Source: SVTX01 sp051867975
Lineage (GTDB): Bacteria > Bacillota > Clostridia > Oscillospirales > CAG-272
Direction of reading: 5' to 3'
Assembly: GCA_051867975.1 (NCBI GenBank)
Contig: JBJDZM010000120.1
Location: 1 to 64,000 of the forward strand
Length of the DNA stretch: 64,000 nucleotides
Of this stretch, positions 41,486-50,302 are shown piece by piece (positions within the stretch are counted from its first letter, which is position 1; each line of letters starts with the position of its first letter). The position numbers were made by a program, and so were the translations under genes. The notes below the pieces were generated by a model. It was not told where the DNA came from, made no database searches, and saw only the letters and a list, made by a program, of their open reading frames with translations.

Positions 41486-43514
41486 AGTACAATCCAAACA
41501 AACGAAGAAGCTTTTGCCAGAAATTGAGTTTTTCCTCGGCTGCAGGCTCGGGAGCAGGAGTTTCTTCAATCTCGACGGCTTCGGTTTTAATTACGAACTG
41601 CACCGAATCAATATTGGTGTTCTTGTCGGAGACGAATGACGTAATTTTAACATCACCGCCCGTGGCTTCGCTTATCATATTGTCTATCTCTCCGCGCACT
41701 TCATCACCGATACCGTCTGTTTCCCTAACAAATTCGGAGGTTCCGTCTTTGAGAGCAGTTGTTCCGTCGAACAGTTCCTTTACGCCGTCGCAAAGTTCAC
41801 CGACCGAGGATTGAAGCACGCCGACATTTTCATAAAGAGTCTCCATGTTTATCTTCAAAGTGTTCGCACCGTCGGCGGCATCGCTTACTGCGGATGTGTA
41901 GTCCTTCAGTCCATCGTAAAACAGACTGTAATTGTCAAGCTGACCTTTAAGCTGTGCAACGCTTGCCGCGGCAGAATTTGCGGATGCGACGGCGGCGGTG
42001 ATTTGGTCAGTAACCTCTTGTGATCTCATCATCTGACCGATATATCCGTTTCTGATTTCCGCCTTTTGCTCGTCGGTCAACGATGCAACAGCACCTGCCT
42101 TTATCTGCACCTTTTGGTCCTCGGTGAGATTTGAGACTGCCGTTGTAATTATCTGTGCCTTCTGCTCATCGGTCATTGAGTCTACCGTTTGAGCTACCAT
42201 AGCTTGACCTTCATCAGTCTGCAAATATGCAGTCGCCATTTCCTCTGTATATCCGTTCGCCATTAGCTGCTGCGCGATTGCCTCTGCCGCGACCTGAGCA
42301 TACAACACGTCTGCCTGCGACTGAATATAGGCGAGATATATCGCATCTGCATTTTGCTCAACATAGCCTGCATACAAGGCGTCCGCCTGAGCTTCGACCT
42401 GTGCTGTCACCTCGGCGAGAGCCTTTTCATACGCCATATTGTAAACCGCATCGGCATCCATTGCCGCCAAGAGAGCGGTAAGCACCTCGGTGTAGGTTTC
42501 GGGTGTCAGAGTCACTGTTTGCAAGCCGTTTTGAGTGAGTTGTGTGTTCAGTATGGTCTCGGATGCAGTGCATAAGCCTTGGAAAGCGGCGTATGCTCCG
42601 TCGATCAGCTCCTCATTTTTTGAAGCGATAGCCGCAAGTCCGTTTGAAAGCTCAGCTGCGCCGCCGCTCAAATCACCGACACCGTCATAAAGCTCACCAA
42701 CCTTGTCTTTGAGCGTTGAAGTGCCCTCGTACAGCTCCTCTGCTCCGTCATTAAGTTCTTTCGCTCCGTCGTCAAGTTCTTTGACGGCATCGATGATTTC
42801 GTTGATCTTGTCTTGAATTTCCGTGTCGTCGATTTCGATTCCGAGGTTTAATTTTACTCCGTTGATGGCAATGGCGCTCATTTCAAAATCTTTTGCTTTT
42901 GCGGTAATCTCGATATCTGCGCCTTTGTTCGGCAATACAGTGTAGGTGAGCTGCTTGTTTTTGCCAACGTTTGCAACTGTTGCGCCATCGGCTTTGATGT
43001 CACTGCATTTGCCCGAATCAAGTGTGACTGATGCCTGCAGGGCATAGCCTTCAAAGAAATTACCGACACAGTCTGTGTTTTCGGTGATTTTGATCGTTAT
43101 TTTCAAGTCACCGCTCATGCCGGCGATTTCCGAAGCTTTGTATTCTATGCCGTCCATATAGTATCGTATGGCGATGTTCCAGGGCATTACATTACTGTTC
43201 AGTCTGCCTTCGTAGTAGAGCTTGCCCGCCTTTGCGTCAATCGTGACCGTTTCTCCCGAATAGGTTATCTTGTCGGTAGTGGTCATGTTGCGTACGCTCT
43301 CATATCTGCCGTAATCGATGATCTGACCGTCCTTTGTGAGGTTGAAGATATTGACGACAACTATTTCTCGGACCGAGCCGTCGGAGTTCAGATTTATGTA
43401 AACGACTTCCTCTTTCGGCGTGTTTTCCGATGCCGCGAGAGCCGAGAGCGGCATCATGCCGATAAGAAGCAGAGCGGCAACCAAAACCGCAATTATTCTC
43501 TTGATATATTTCAT
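41484..43514 (-). CDS. Secreted heptad-repeat protein of the YhgE/Pip type, partner of the MMPL protein
   Basis: The 676-residue protein starts with a signal peptide (M-K-Y-I-K-R-I-I-A-V-L, core to about residue 22, A-L-A-A). A beta-rich domain (about 35-245) follows, then long helical regions with L-x-x-G heptads such as L-D-D-G-A-K-E-L-N-D-G-A-E-E-L, an Ala/Gln-rich helical middle (about 360-510), more L-x-x-G heptads and a short C terminus with a hydrophobic end (F-W-Q-K-L-L-R-L-F-G-L-Y). This matches the L-x-x-G part of YhgE/Pip phage-infection proteins, without their membrane helices. It overlaps the MMPL gene by 4 bp, so the two likely form an export or envelope complex. Confidence 0.8.
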   Translation of the reverse strand: MKYIKRIIAVLVAALLLIGMMPLSALAASENTPKEEVVYINLNSDGSVREIVVVNIFNLTKDGQIIDYGRYESVRNMTTTDKITYSGETVTIDAKAGKLYYEGRLNSNVMPWNIAIRYYMDGIEYKASEIAGMSGDLKITIKITENTDCVGNFFEGYALQASVTLDSGKCSDIKADGATVANVGKNKQLTYTVLPNKGADIEITAKAKDFEMSAIAINGVKLNLGIEIDDTEIQDKINEIIDAVKELDDGAKELNDGAEELYEGTSTLKDKVGELYDGVGDLSGGAAELSNGLAAIASKNEELIDGAYAAFQGLCTASETILNTQLTQNGLQTVTLTPETYTEVLTALLAAMDADAVYNMAYEKALAEVTAQVEAQADALYAGYVEQNADAIYLAYIQSQADVLYAQVAAEAIAQQLMANGYTEEMATAYLQTDEGQAMVAQTVDSMTDEQKAQIITTAVSNLTEDQKVQIKAGAVASLTDEQKAEIRNGYIGQMMRSQEVTDQITAAVASANSAAASVAQLKGQLDNYSLFYDGLKDYTSAVSDAADGANTLKINMETLYENVGVLQSSVGELCDGVKELFDGTTALKDGTSEFVRETDGIGDEVRGEIDNMISEATGGDVKITSFVSDKNTNIDSVQFVIKTEAVEIEETPAPEPAAEEKLNFWQKLLRLFGLY

Positions 43515-45568
43515 TTTTTTGACACCTTTCTTCCTGATTTATTTCTGATTATTAGTCCGTCGAAGATATAGAGAAGCCCGGGCAGGACCAAAAGCACGAT
43601 CGACAAAGAGAAGATCGCACCTCTGCCGACGAATATTCCGAGCTGTGCGAGCAATTGATTGGATGAGATCCACCCGAGCAGGAATCCGACAATAGTCAAA
43701 ACGCTGCCCGAGGTCATGATAGAAACAAAGACGTCTGAAACGGTTTGTATGACGGCGCTTTTTTTGCCAAGCGACTGCCTGTTCTCGCGATAGCGGTCTG
43801 TCATAAGTATTGCGTAGTCAACCGTTGCACCGAGCTGTACCGAGCTTATGATAAGGTATGCAAGATAATATATCGGCTTATCCATGAAATACGGAACAGA
43901 CAGATTAAGCCAGATCGCCGTCTCGATTGAAAGCACGAGAATGAAGGGAAGCGGTATTGACTTTAAGGTGATGAGCAGAACCAAAAATACGGCGGCGATC
44001 GCAACCAAATTTACAAGCACCATGTCGGCGGTTATGGTTTCTTTGAGGTCATACGTGCTGACGCCTGTGCCTGCGAGATAATTTTCATCGGGATAGTATT
44101 TGTCTGCAACACCGCGAAGCTTCTCAACGAGCGCAAAGGTCGTATCGCCCTCATAAGGCACGTCGGCAGTGATGACCATACGGCTGTAATGCTCGCCCTC
44201 AAGAGATGCAAGTGTGTCGGCATCAAGATATGAATTCGGAATTTCCGCACCTGCAAGGTCAACATATGAGATTATACTCGTTATCTCGGGCAGAGTATGC
44301 AGCTCGTCGGAGAGAGCGGTTTCGGTGGCGGTATCACCTTTAGGCACCATTAAAACATAGGTGTCGCTCTGACCGAACATATCTTCAATAGCGGCAGTAT
44401 CTTTGCCGAGCTGTGTGCCTTCTCCGAAAATTTCGGACGAGCCGTAAAGGTAGCTGTTTGCATTTGAGCCGAGATAGGACGGTACGATAAGCAGTGCGAA
44501 AACGCACGCCATGGGTATTGCTATTTTACTGACGGCTTTGCCGAGATTATTGAAGGAGGGAAGTATCTGTCTGTGAGTTGTTTTATCTATCCACCGTGAT
44601 GTGCAAAGAATAAGCGCAGGCATAAATACAAATACCGTGATAAGGCTGATTGCAACGCCTTTAGCCAGAGCAAGACCGAGGTCGGCACCTATCTTGAACT
44701 GCATCAGAACGAGTGCCAAAAAGCCTATGACGGTTGTAAGTCCGCTTGACAAAATTGATGATGTCGATTTGCATAATGCCTCAACCATTGCCGACTCGGG
44801 GTCGGGGGTGTTTTTCCTGCATTCGTGGAAACGGTGCAAGAGGAAGACCGAATAGTCAAGAGATACGGCAAGTTGCAGCACGCTTCCTGCGGCGTTGGTA
44901 ACAAATGATATTTCTCCGAAGATAAGGTTGCTTCCGTTGTTTAGTATGATAGCCACGCCAAGCCCGAGAAGGACGATGATAGGCTCTATCCAAGAGGACG
45001 TCGTCAAGAGAAGCACGAGCAGGACGAAAGCGACCGCGATAGCCGTGATCTTCAATATCTCGGAGACCGTGTTGGTAGTAGCGTCTGCGGTAGATACCGC
45101 AGAGCCTGAAAGGGCGCCGCCCTCTCCGACGATATTTCGTATGTCACTGACGGCGGTGATTATAGACTTTTCTTCTATGGTGACGGAAAACAGTGCCGCA
45201 CCGTTCTTATAATATGTCTCAATTGTTTTTGTGTCAATTGTCGATAACGGCACGGAAATGTCCGTAGCATCGTCAAGCCATGTCACCGATGTGACACCCT
45301 CAACGTCCTTGAGCTTTTCCTTGTATTCAAGTGCCTCGGGAATGGTAACGTCGGTTATCATCACACGGGCATTCGGTATTCCGCCGTCAAATTCCCGATT
45401 CATTATTTCGAGAGAAACGGTGGATTTTGTATGATCCGGCAGATAGTCGGTCATGTCGTAATTGACCTTGACCATACTGTTGCATATAAGAGAGATGACA
45501 AATGCCGTCGCAAACAGTACGATAATCAATTTGCGCTTACGTATAAGCGCCGTATAAAACTTATGCAT
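43511..45568 (-). CDS. MMPL/RND family transporter
   Basis: The 685-residue protein has twelve predicted membrane helices in two halves, each preceded by a large external loop, and starts with Y-T-A-L-I-R-K-R-K-L-I-I-V-L-F-A. Typical MMPL stretches are V-S-L-D-Y-S-V-F-L-L-H-R-F in the first half and A-T-V-D-Y-A-I-L-M-T-D-R-Y-R-E-N in the second. The family exports lipids or drugs using the proton gradient. The gene overlaps its neighbours on both sides. A TetR gene diverges upstream. Confidence 0.92.
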   Translation of the reverse strand: MHKFYTALIRKRKLIIVLFATAFVISLICNSMVKVNYDMTDYLPDHTKSTVSLEIMNREFDGGIPNARVMITDVTIPEALEYKEKLKDVEGVTSVTWLDDATDISVPLSTIDTKTIETYYKNGAALFSVTIEEKSIITAVSDIRNIVGEGGALSGSAVSTADATTNTVSEILKITAIAVAFVLLVLLLTTSSWIEPIIVLLGLGVAIILNNGSNLIFGEISFVTNAAGSVLQLAVSLDYSVFLLHRFHECRKNTPDPESAMVEALCKSTSSILSSGLTTVIGFLALVLMQFKIGADLGLALAKGVAISLITVFVFMPALILCTSRWIDKTTHRQILPSFNNLGKAVSKIAIPMACVFALLIVPSYLGSNANSYLYGSSEIFGEGTQLGKDTAAIEDMFGQSDTYVLMVPKGDTATETALSDELHTLPEITSIISYVDLAGAEIPNSYLDADTLASLEGEHYSRMVITADVPYEGDTTFALVEKLRGVADKYYPDENYLAGTGVSTYDLKETITADMVLVNLVAIAAVFLVLLITLKSIPLPFILVLSIETAIWLNLSVPYFMDKPIYYLAYLIISSVQLGATVDYAILMTDRYRENRQSLGKKSAVIQTVSDVFVSIMTSGSVLTIVGFLLGWISSNQLLAQLGIFVGRGAIFSLSIVLLVLPGLLYIFDGLIIRNKSGRKVSKK

Positions 45569-45875
45569 TGTTTTTCGTTGCCTCCCCCTTGCGGAGCTGC
45601 CCCATCATTTCGTAATATCGGCAATTTCCTTTGACCGCCAGACGAATAATGTCGGGGTCGATGGTTCCGTCGGCGGTAAAGTCCACCGATTTCATAAGTG
45701 TGATGAATTTGCCTCGAAGCGTGCATTTTCCGTTTTCGTCAACCGTTCCTTCAATTGGCTCGGTGTTTCCGAACAGAGACAGAAAGCCCGTCAGCCTGCC
45801 GTTTTCAATGTTTGCGTTAAGTTCGCCATGCCTTTTTCCGATAGGCGTGTGTAAAAGGATGTCGTAAACCTTCAT
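45561..45875 (-). CDS. Small beta-rich protein leading the MMPL operon
   Basis: The 104-residue protein (start set by AGGAGG before the ATG at 45875) is beta-rich: K-V-Y-D-I-L-L-H-T-P-I-G, H-G-E-L-N-A-N-I-E-N-G-R-L-T-G-F-L, I-E-G-T-V-D-E-N-G-K-C-T-L-R-G-K-F and D-F-T-A-D-G-T-I. The regular Gly turns suggest a small beta-barrel or sheet; no signal peptide is present. It overlaps the MMPL gene by 8 bp. I do not recognise the family; its conserved place in front of the transporter suggests it belongs to the same function. Confidence 0.7.
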   Translation of the reverse strand: MKVYDILLHTPIGKRHGELNANIENGRLTGFLSLFGNTEPIEGTVDENGKCTLRGKFITLMKSVDFTADGTIDPDIIRLAVKGNCRYYEMMGQLRKGEATKNNA

Positions 45876-45965
45876 TCGTTTTTCCTCCTGATTGAATTCC
45901 GTAACAGTATAGCAAAGGTTTATAAAAAATAACACGGTCAATTATTCCGCATTTGAGTAATTTTC

Positions 45966-46058
45966 GGGCAAAAGGGGTACATTTGACGGTCAAATTATAA
46001 TTTGCCCCACAAATGTTGCACATTGTCCGTTGAACAATTTGACGGACAACTGTATAAT
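45966..46058. promoter_or_regulatory. Divergent TetR/MMPL control region with two palindromes
   Basis: ATTTGACGGTCAAAT (45981-45995) is a perfect palindrome, nested in GGGCAAA/TTTGCCC (45966-45972 with 46001-46007). A second palindrome, TTGTCCGT/ACGGACAA (46023-46030 with 46042-46049), overlaps the -35 TTGAAC (46030-46035) of the tetR promoter whose -10 TATAAT is at 46053-46058 (17-bp spacer). Confidence 0.7.
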
Positions 46059-46094
46059 AATATTTATGCTGATAATCTTATACCGAGGTGTGAT

Positions 46095-46667
46095 ATGAAA
46101 CACGAAATAACTACGTATAATACAAAAAAATTGCTCAGCGAGTCGCTGAAAAAGGCGATGCGGAGCAAGAATTTTTCCAAAATAACGGTAAGTGAGATAA
46201 TAAACGATTGCGGTGTCAACCGCAAGACCTTTTATTATCATTTTGCGGATATTTATGACCTGCTCAAATGGACATTTGAGGAAGAGGCAATTGAGGTCGT
46301 CAAGAATTTTGACCTGCTTGCGGATTATGAAGAGGCTATTCGATTTGTGATGAAGTATGTCGAGGAAAATAAATACATTATCAGTTGCGCTTACGATTCG
46401 ATCGGCAGAGATGAAATGAAACGGTTTTTCTATAAAGATTTTGTGGGCGCTGTCACATCGGTGATAGATGCTGCCGAGGCTGACATAAAACACAAGTTAG
46501 ACCCGGATTTCAAGAAATATGCAGCACAGTTTTATACCGAGGCATTGTCGGGTATGCTGATTGATTGGGTTAAGGAAAAGGATAACAGGGACCCCGAAAA
46601 AACGGTAAAATATTTGACCGCGATCATCGAGGTGGCAATCGAGAGCCTGAAGAGGCATAACGAATAA
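46095..46667 (+). CDS. TetR/AcrR-family regulator of the MMPL operon
   Basis: The start at 46095 follows GAGGTGTG; a longer in-frame extension covers the promoter and is not used (190 residues). The N-terminal HTH reads L-S-E-S-L-K-K-A-M-R-S-K, I-T-V-S-E-I-I-N-D-C-G-V-N-R-K-T-F-Y-Y-H-F-A-D-I-Y-D-L-L, as in the DhaS-like TetR branch. It is divergent from the MMPL operon with palindromic operators between, so it probably represses both directions. Confidence 0.88.
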   Translation: MKHEITTYNTKKLLSESLKKAMRSKNFSKITVSEIINDCGVNRKTFYYHFADIYDLLKWTFEEEAIEVVKNFDLLADYEEAIRFVMKYVEENKYIISCAYDSIGRDEMKRFFYKDFVGAVTSVIDAAEADIKHKLDPDFKKYAAQFYTEALSGMLIDWVKEKDNRDPEKTVKYLTAIIEVAIESLKRHNE

Positions 46668-46670
46668 ACA

Positions 46671-46713
46671 CGTCGGCGGAAAAGAGATTTTTTCTCTTTT
46701 CCGCCGACGTTTT
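46671..46713. terminator. Long perfect terminator hairpin
   Basis: CGTCGGCGGAAAAGAGA (46671-46687) pairs perfectly over 17 bp with TCTCTTTTCCGCCGACG (46693-46709), loop TTTTT, then TTTT. It lies between convergent genes. Confidence 0.85.
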
Positions 46714-46759
46714 ACGTGTTTTTTGTCATATTAGAGCATTTTTGAATGGTTTTTGGGAA

Positions 46760-47224
46760 TTATTGTTCCAATGTCGCGCCGATAAGCTGGCAGTAGAGGT
46801 AGTCTCCTTCAGTATAGGTATCGAACACGCCTGTAACGGTGATTTCGGAATTCGGCTCCGGGTAATCGTTGGGATATGAATAATTACCGTCAAGGATAAA
46901 TTCTATGCCCTGCGAGCAGCAGGCGGTCGCATCCGAGATAAGGCAAGCGTAATAGTTTCTGCTTGCACCCTCGTATACGGCAAACGAGCCTCTCATTTTT
47001 ACGGTCTTTCCAAGGTATGCATCGGGGTTCGTCATCATATTGTAGACCTCAGCGTATATCATGGTTCCGCTCAGCGCTGTGAGGTCGACGTCAATACTTG
47101 CCTGAGTCTCCTGCGTTTGGTCGGTCGCAGCGAGACTGCCGGATTCGTTCTCGGTCTTCGAGTCACATGAACAAACGGCAAACAGAAAAAGCGAAACGAG
47201 TAATAAAGCAATTATTTTCTTCAT
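46760..47224 (-). CDS. Lipoprotein with an OB-like domain, end of the zinc operon
   Basis: The start at 47224 (154 residues) is supported by a GGAGG and by the overlap with the permease stop. The signal peptide ends F-A-V-C-S-C-D, a lipobox. After a Ser/Thr/Gln linker comes a beta domain with N-P-D-A-Y-L-G-K-T-V-K-M-R-G-S-F and E-I-T-V-T-G-V-F-D-T-Y-T-E-G-D-Y-L-Y-C, a pattern seen in OB-fold-like lipoproteins. A CCSQG segment may bind metal. The function is unknown; operon position suggests a role in metal uptake. Confidence 0.75.
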   Translation of the reverse strand: MKKIIALLLVSLFLFAVCSCDSKTENESGSLAATDQTQETQASIDVDLTALSGTMIYAEVYNMMTNPDAYLGKTVKMRGSFAVYEGASRNYYACLISDATACCSQGIEFILDGNYSYPNDYPEPNSEITVTGVFDTYTEGDYLYCQLIGATLEQ

Positions 47225-48054
47225 TTTTTTATTCCTCCTATTATACAGCAAATGATAAATACGGCAAGGTCGGTCGCTACGATAGTCGAGCCTACCGGCG
47301 TACCTGCCAGAATCGATATGATTATTCCGAGTGCCGCACAGACGACCGAGATTACAGCCGCAAATATCGTGACACTTTTGAAGCTCTTGAACAGGCGCAT
47401 CGAAGAAAGTGCGGGGAAGATAATGAGTGCGGTGATTAGCAGAGAGCCGACCAGATTCATCGCAAGAACGATGATGACTGCGATGACGACGGCGAGAATC
47501 AGGTTGTAAACTTTAGCTTTGGTTCCCGTTGCCTGTGTAAACGTCTCGTCAAATGTAACAGCGAAAATTTTGTTGTAGAAGAACAGGAAAACGGCAAGCA
47601 CCAACACCGAGAGAATGATACAGGTCCACACGTCGACGAGAGAAAGCGTCAAAATTGAGGTGGAGCCGAACAGTGTACTGCACACGTCTCCCGAAAGATT
47701 TGAGGATGTGCCAAAAAGGTTCATTAAAAGATAGCCTATCGCCAGGGAGCTTACCGACAGTATTGCGATCGCCGCATCCCCTTTGAGCTTTACACGGCTG
47801 CCGCTGCTGATCAAAACAATGGCAAACACAACGGTAACGGGCAGGACAAGCATCATTTCATTGGTAAGGTTCAGAATTCCCGCGACACACATGATACCGA
47901 ATGCCGCATGGGAAAGTCCGTCACCGATAAATGAGAAACGCTTGAGGACGAGTGTAACGCCGAAGATCGCCGAGCAAAGCGCGATAAGCACACCCACGAT
48001 AAGGGCATATCTGACAAACGGAAACTGTAAATAGTACATCAGCTTATCAAGCAT
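47221..48054 (-). CDS. znuB: Zinc/manganese-type ABC transporter permease
   Basis: The 277-residue protein is a polytopic permease of the ABC-3 family (about 8 helices) with G-D-G-L-S-H-A-A-F-G near residue 30 and T-A-L-I-I-F-P-A-L-S around two-thirds. The start at 48054 follows GGAGG and overlaps the ATPase gene. The metal (zinc most likely) is inferred from the His/Asp/Glu-rich binding protein. It works with the ATPase at 48047-48760 and the binding protein at 48776-49747. Confidence 0.88.
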   Translation of the reverse strand: MLDKLMYYLQFPFVRYALIVGVLIALCSAIFGVTLVLKRFSFIGDGLSHAAFGIMCVAGILNLTNEMMLVLPVTVVFAIVLISSGSRVKLKGDAAIAILSVSSLAIGYLLMNLFGTSSNLSGDVCSTLFGSTSILTLSLVDVWTCIILSVLVLAVFLFFYNKIFAVTFDETFTQATGTKAKVYNLILAVVIAVIIVLAMNLVGSLLITALIIFPALSSMRLFKSFKSVTIFAAVISVVCAALGIIISILAGTPVGSTIVATDLAVFIICCIIGGIKK

Positions 48055-48760
48055 TATGCTCACCCCCTCCGACAAATACATTGTGAATATTGCTTGTAAG
48101 ATAGTCGGCGGTCTTGCCGAAAAACAGAGGACCGTGGCAAATATGTAAGATATGGCTTGCGTACTTTACGGCGGCTTCAATATCATGCGATATCATTATG
48201 ACGGTGATGCCATCCTCGCGGTTGAGCTTGGCGATAAGCTCGTACATTTCAGCCGTTACCTTGGGGTCAAGTCCCGACACGGGTTCATCGAGCAGGAGCA
48301 TCTTTGACGTTGCGCACAGGGCGCGAGCTAAAAGCACGCGTTGCTGCTGTCCTCCCGACAGCTCTCTGTAACAGCGCTTTGCAAGATGAGTTATTCCCAT
48401 CTTTTCCATGTTTTCCGCCGCCAGCGCTTTTTCTTCCTTGCCGTAAAACGGACGGAGTCCGCATTTGTTAAGACAGCCCGACAGAACTATCTCGTAGACC
48501 GAAGCTGGGAAGTCCTTTTGCACGGCGGTCTGCTGCGGCAGGTATCCTATTTCGTTTTGTCTGAGTCCATCCCCCGTCGTTATCTGACCCGAAATTGGAG
48601 ACTGAAGCTTTAGTATCGTGCGCATCAGCGTGCTTTTACCCGAGCCGTTTTCGCCGACGATGCAAAGATAATCTCCGGCGTTGACCTCAAAACTCAAATC
48701 ATCGATAATTACATTGTTATCATATCCGAGCTTTAAATTTTTACAAATCAATTGTGGCAT
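48047..48760 (-). CDS. znuC: Zinc/manganese-type ABC transporter ATP-binding protein
   Basis: The 237-residue ATPase has Walker A G-E-N-G-S-G-K-S-T, a Q-loop in L-P-Q-Q-T, signature L-S-G-G-Q-Q-Q-R-V-L-L-A-R-A-L, Walker B M-L-L-L-D-E-P-V-S-G-L-D and switch H in I-S-H-D. Its sequence and place between a binding protein and an ABC-3 permease identify a metal importer ATPase. The next gene's start overlaps its 3' end. Confidence 0.9.
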   Translation of the reverse strand: MPQLICKNLKLGYDNNVIIDDLSFEVNAGDYLCIVGENGSGKSTLMRTILKLQSPISGQITTGDGLRQNEIGYLPQQTAVQKDFPASVYEIVLSGCLNKCGLRPFYGKEEKALAAENMEKMGITHLAKRCYRELSGGQQQRVLLARALCATSKMLLLDEPVSGLDPKVTAEMYELIAKLNREDGITVIMISHDIEAAVKYASHILHICHGPLFFGKTADYLTSNIHNVFVGGGEHNA

Positions 48761-48775
48761 GATATATCCTCTTTT

Positions 48776-49747
48776 TTAATTCAAAGCCTTTTTTAAAACT
48801 TCAAGGTTACTTTCCATTACCGACAAATAGCTTGTGCCGTTTTTTACATCTGCAGAAGTCACCGATTGCAGAGAATTAAGCGTCAGAATGTCCTGATTTC
48901 CTCCGGCTGTCTTGATTACGGTAGAAGCGATGCTTCCGTCCGAGCCGTCAATAATCATAACGGCAGGAAGACCAAGCTCGGAGAGCTTGCCTGCAAGGAA
49001 GGCGATGGTCTCAACGCTTGCCTCGGATTCCGCAGAGCATCCTGAAAATGCCGCGTAGTAGGAAAGGCCGTAGTCTTCGGTAAGATAACGGAAGGGAAAA
49101 CGATCGGCAAAGATGAGCGTGTCATAGGCGGCGGAATCGACCGCATCCTGATATTTTGCATCGAGAGCGGAGAGATTTGCCTTGTATTTTTCGACGTTGT
49201 CGGTGTAGACAGATGCATTGTCGGGGTCAAGAGCGGAGAGCTTTTTTGCGATATATGTGCAAATCTTCTCGGCGTTTTTTAAAGACAACCAGACATGCTC
49301 GTCGTCCTCGTGCTCGTGTTCTTCGTCTTCATACTCGTGTTCCATTCCGTCGAGAATCTCCTCTTCAAGAACGGCGTCGCCCAAAACATCAAGCATATTG
49401 ACGGTTATCATTTTTTTGTTTCCGACGGCAGATAAGGCATCTTCGACCCATTCGTCCGATTCGCCGCCGACGTAAATAAACATGTCGCAACCGGCTATTT
49501 TTGCCATGTCATCTGCGGTGGGTTGATAACTGTGAAGGTCAACACTGTTGTCCAGCAGCATTGTGAGGCTGACGTTGTCAGCATTATCTCCGAGAATTTC
49601 ACGTGTCCAATCATAAGCCGGGAAAATAGTTGTTACGACAGATATTTTGTCACTGTCGCCAAAGCCGTCACCAGAGCAGGATGCCGTACATATTGCGGCT
49701 CCGCAAATCAAAAATAAAGCCAAAACCAAAGAAATAATTTTTTTCAT
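48776..49747 (-). CDS. znuA: Metal ABC transporter substrate-binding lipoprotein
   Basis: The 323-residue protein has a lipoprotein signal (Cys in T-A-S-C-S), metal-site region V-D-L-H-S-Y-Q-P-T, a charged loop H-E-Y-E-D-E-E-H-E-H-E-D-D-E-H followed by V-W-L-S, and D-R-F-P-F-R-Y-L with S-Y-Y-A-A-F-S-G-C-S-A-E. This is the cluster A-I (ZnuA/AdcA-like) family in its Clostridia form; the His/Asp/Glu loop is typical of zinc-binding members. A terminator-like hairpin at 49805-49869 separates it from the first gene of the operon. Confidence 0.9.
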   Translation of the reverse strand: MKKIISLVLALFLICGAAICTASCSGDGFGDSDKISVVTTIFPAYDWTREILGDNADNVSLTMLLDNSVDLHSYQPTADDMAKIAGCDMFIYVGGESDEWVEDALSAVGNKKMITVNMLDVLGDAVLEEEILDGMEHEYEDEEHEHEDDEHVWLSLKNAEKICTYIAKKLSALDPDNASVYTDNVEKYKANLSALDAKYQDAVDSAAYDTLIFADRFPFRYLTEDYGLSYYAAFSGCSAESEASVETIAFLAGKLSELGLPAVMIIDGSDGSIASTVIKTAGGNQDILTLNSLQSVTSADVKNGTSYLSVMESNLEVLKKALN

Positions 49748-49804
49748 ATATAATAAAAAACCTCCGAATTTAGATAGATATCTGTAAAAAAGGGTACAAA
49801 AACG

Positions 49805-49869
49805 GCAAGGGAAGCGCCAAAATGCGCAGAAGTCCGCGAATGTAGCAAAAGTGTAGACTTATCCCTTGC
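49805..49869 (-). promoter_or_regulatory. Hairpin between the small Cys protein and znuA genes
   Basis: On the minus strand GCAAGGGA (49862-49869) pairs with TCCCTTGC (49805-49812), then CGTTTTTG. It could be a partial terminator or an attenuator that makes the first gene more abundant than the transporter. Confidence 0.5.
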
Positions 49870-49884
49870 AAAAACAGTATCTAT

Positions 49885-50181
49885 TTAATTCAGAAGTTTT
49901 ACCTTAAGCAAGACCGGTGTTTCGTGCAAAAACGCCTGAGCGGTGCAGAGAATAAACTCATAGCCGATATATGTTAATGCAAGAAACAGCACGCACGGTA
50001 AGACGGCAGACGAAAGATTTTTGAGAACTTCGCTGACCGACGAGATAAGCGCGCAGATACGGCAACTCTCCCCGATACAGTCGTGTCCGGACTCGTGAGT
50101 AATAAAATAAGTCGAAAGGACAAAAGTAAAGATAATTAGTGTTGCGAAAAAGAGCACCAGAGCACGTTTTTGTCTTCTCAT
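49885..50181 (-). CDS. Small membrane protein with HDCxGExCxxC motif heading the zinc operon
   Basis: The 98-residue protein has a basic start, a hydrophobic segment (about 9-27), the motif H-D-C-I-G-E-S-C-R-I-C at 33-43 and a second helix at about 60-78. The His/Cys cluster on the presumed outer side could bind a metal ion. Related small proteins with H-D-C-x-G-x-x-C-x-x-C occur beside metal importers of Clostridia. Its role is unproven. GGAGAAAAG precedes the ATG. Confidence 0.7.
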   Translation of the reverse strand: MRRQKRALVLFFATLIIFTFVLSTYFITHESGHDCIGESCRICALISSVSEVLKNLSSAVLPCVLFLALTYIGYEFILCTAQAFLHETPVLLKVKLLN

Positions 50182-50302
50182 CTCACTTTTCTCCTTTCAA
50201 ACTTATTTCAAATCATGCCGAAAAAATACTCGACAAAGTGTAATTAATTATGGGCTTCTTATGCCTTGAAATTCTTGCTTTCGCGGATATTTTCCACGCG
50301 GT

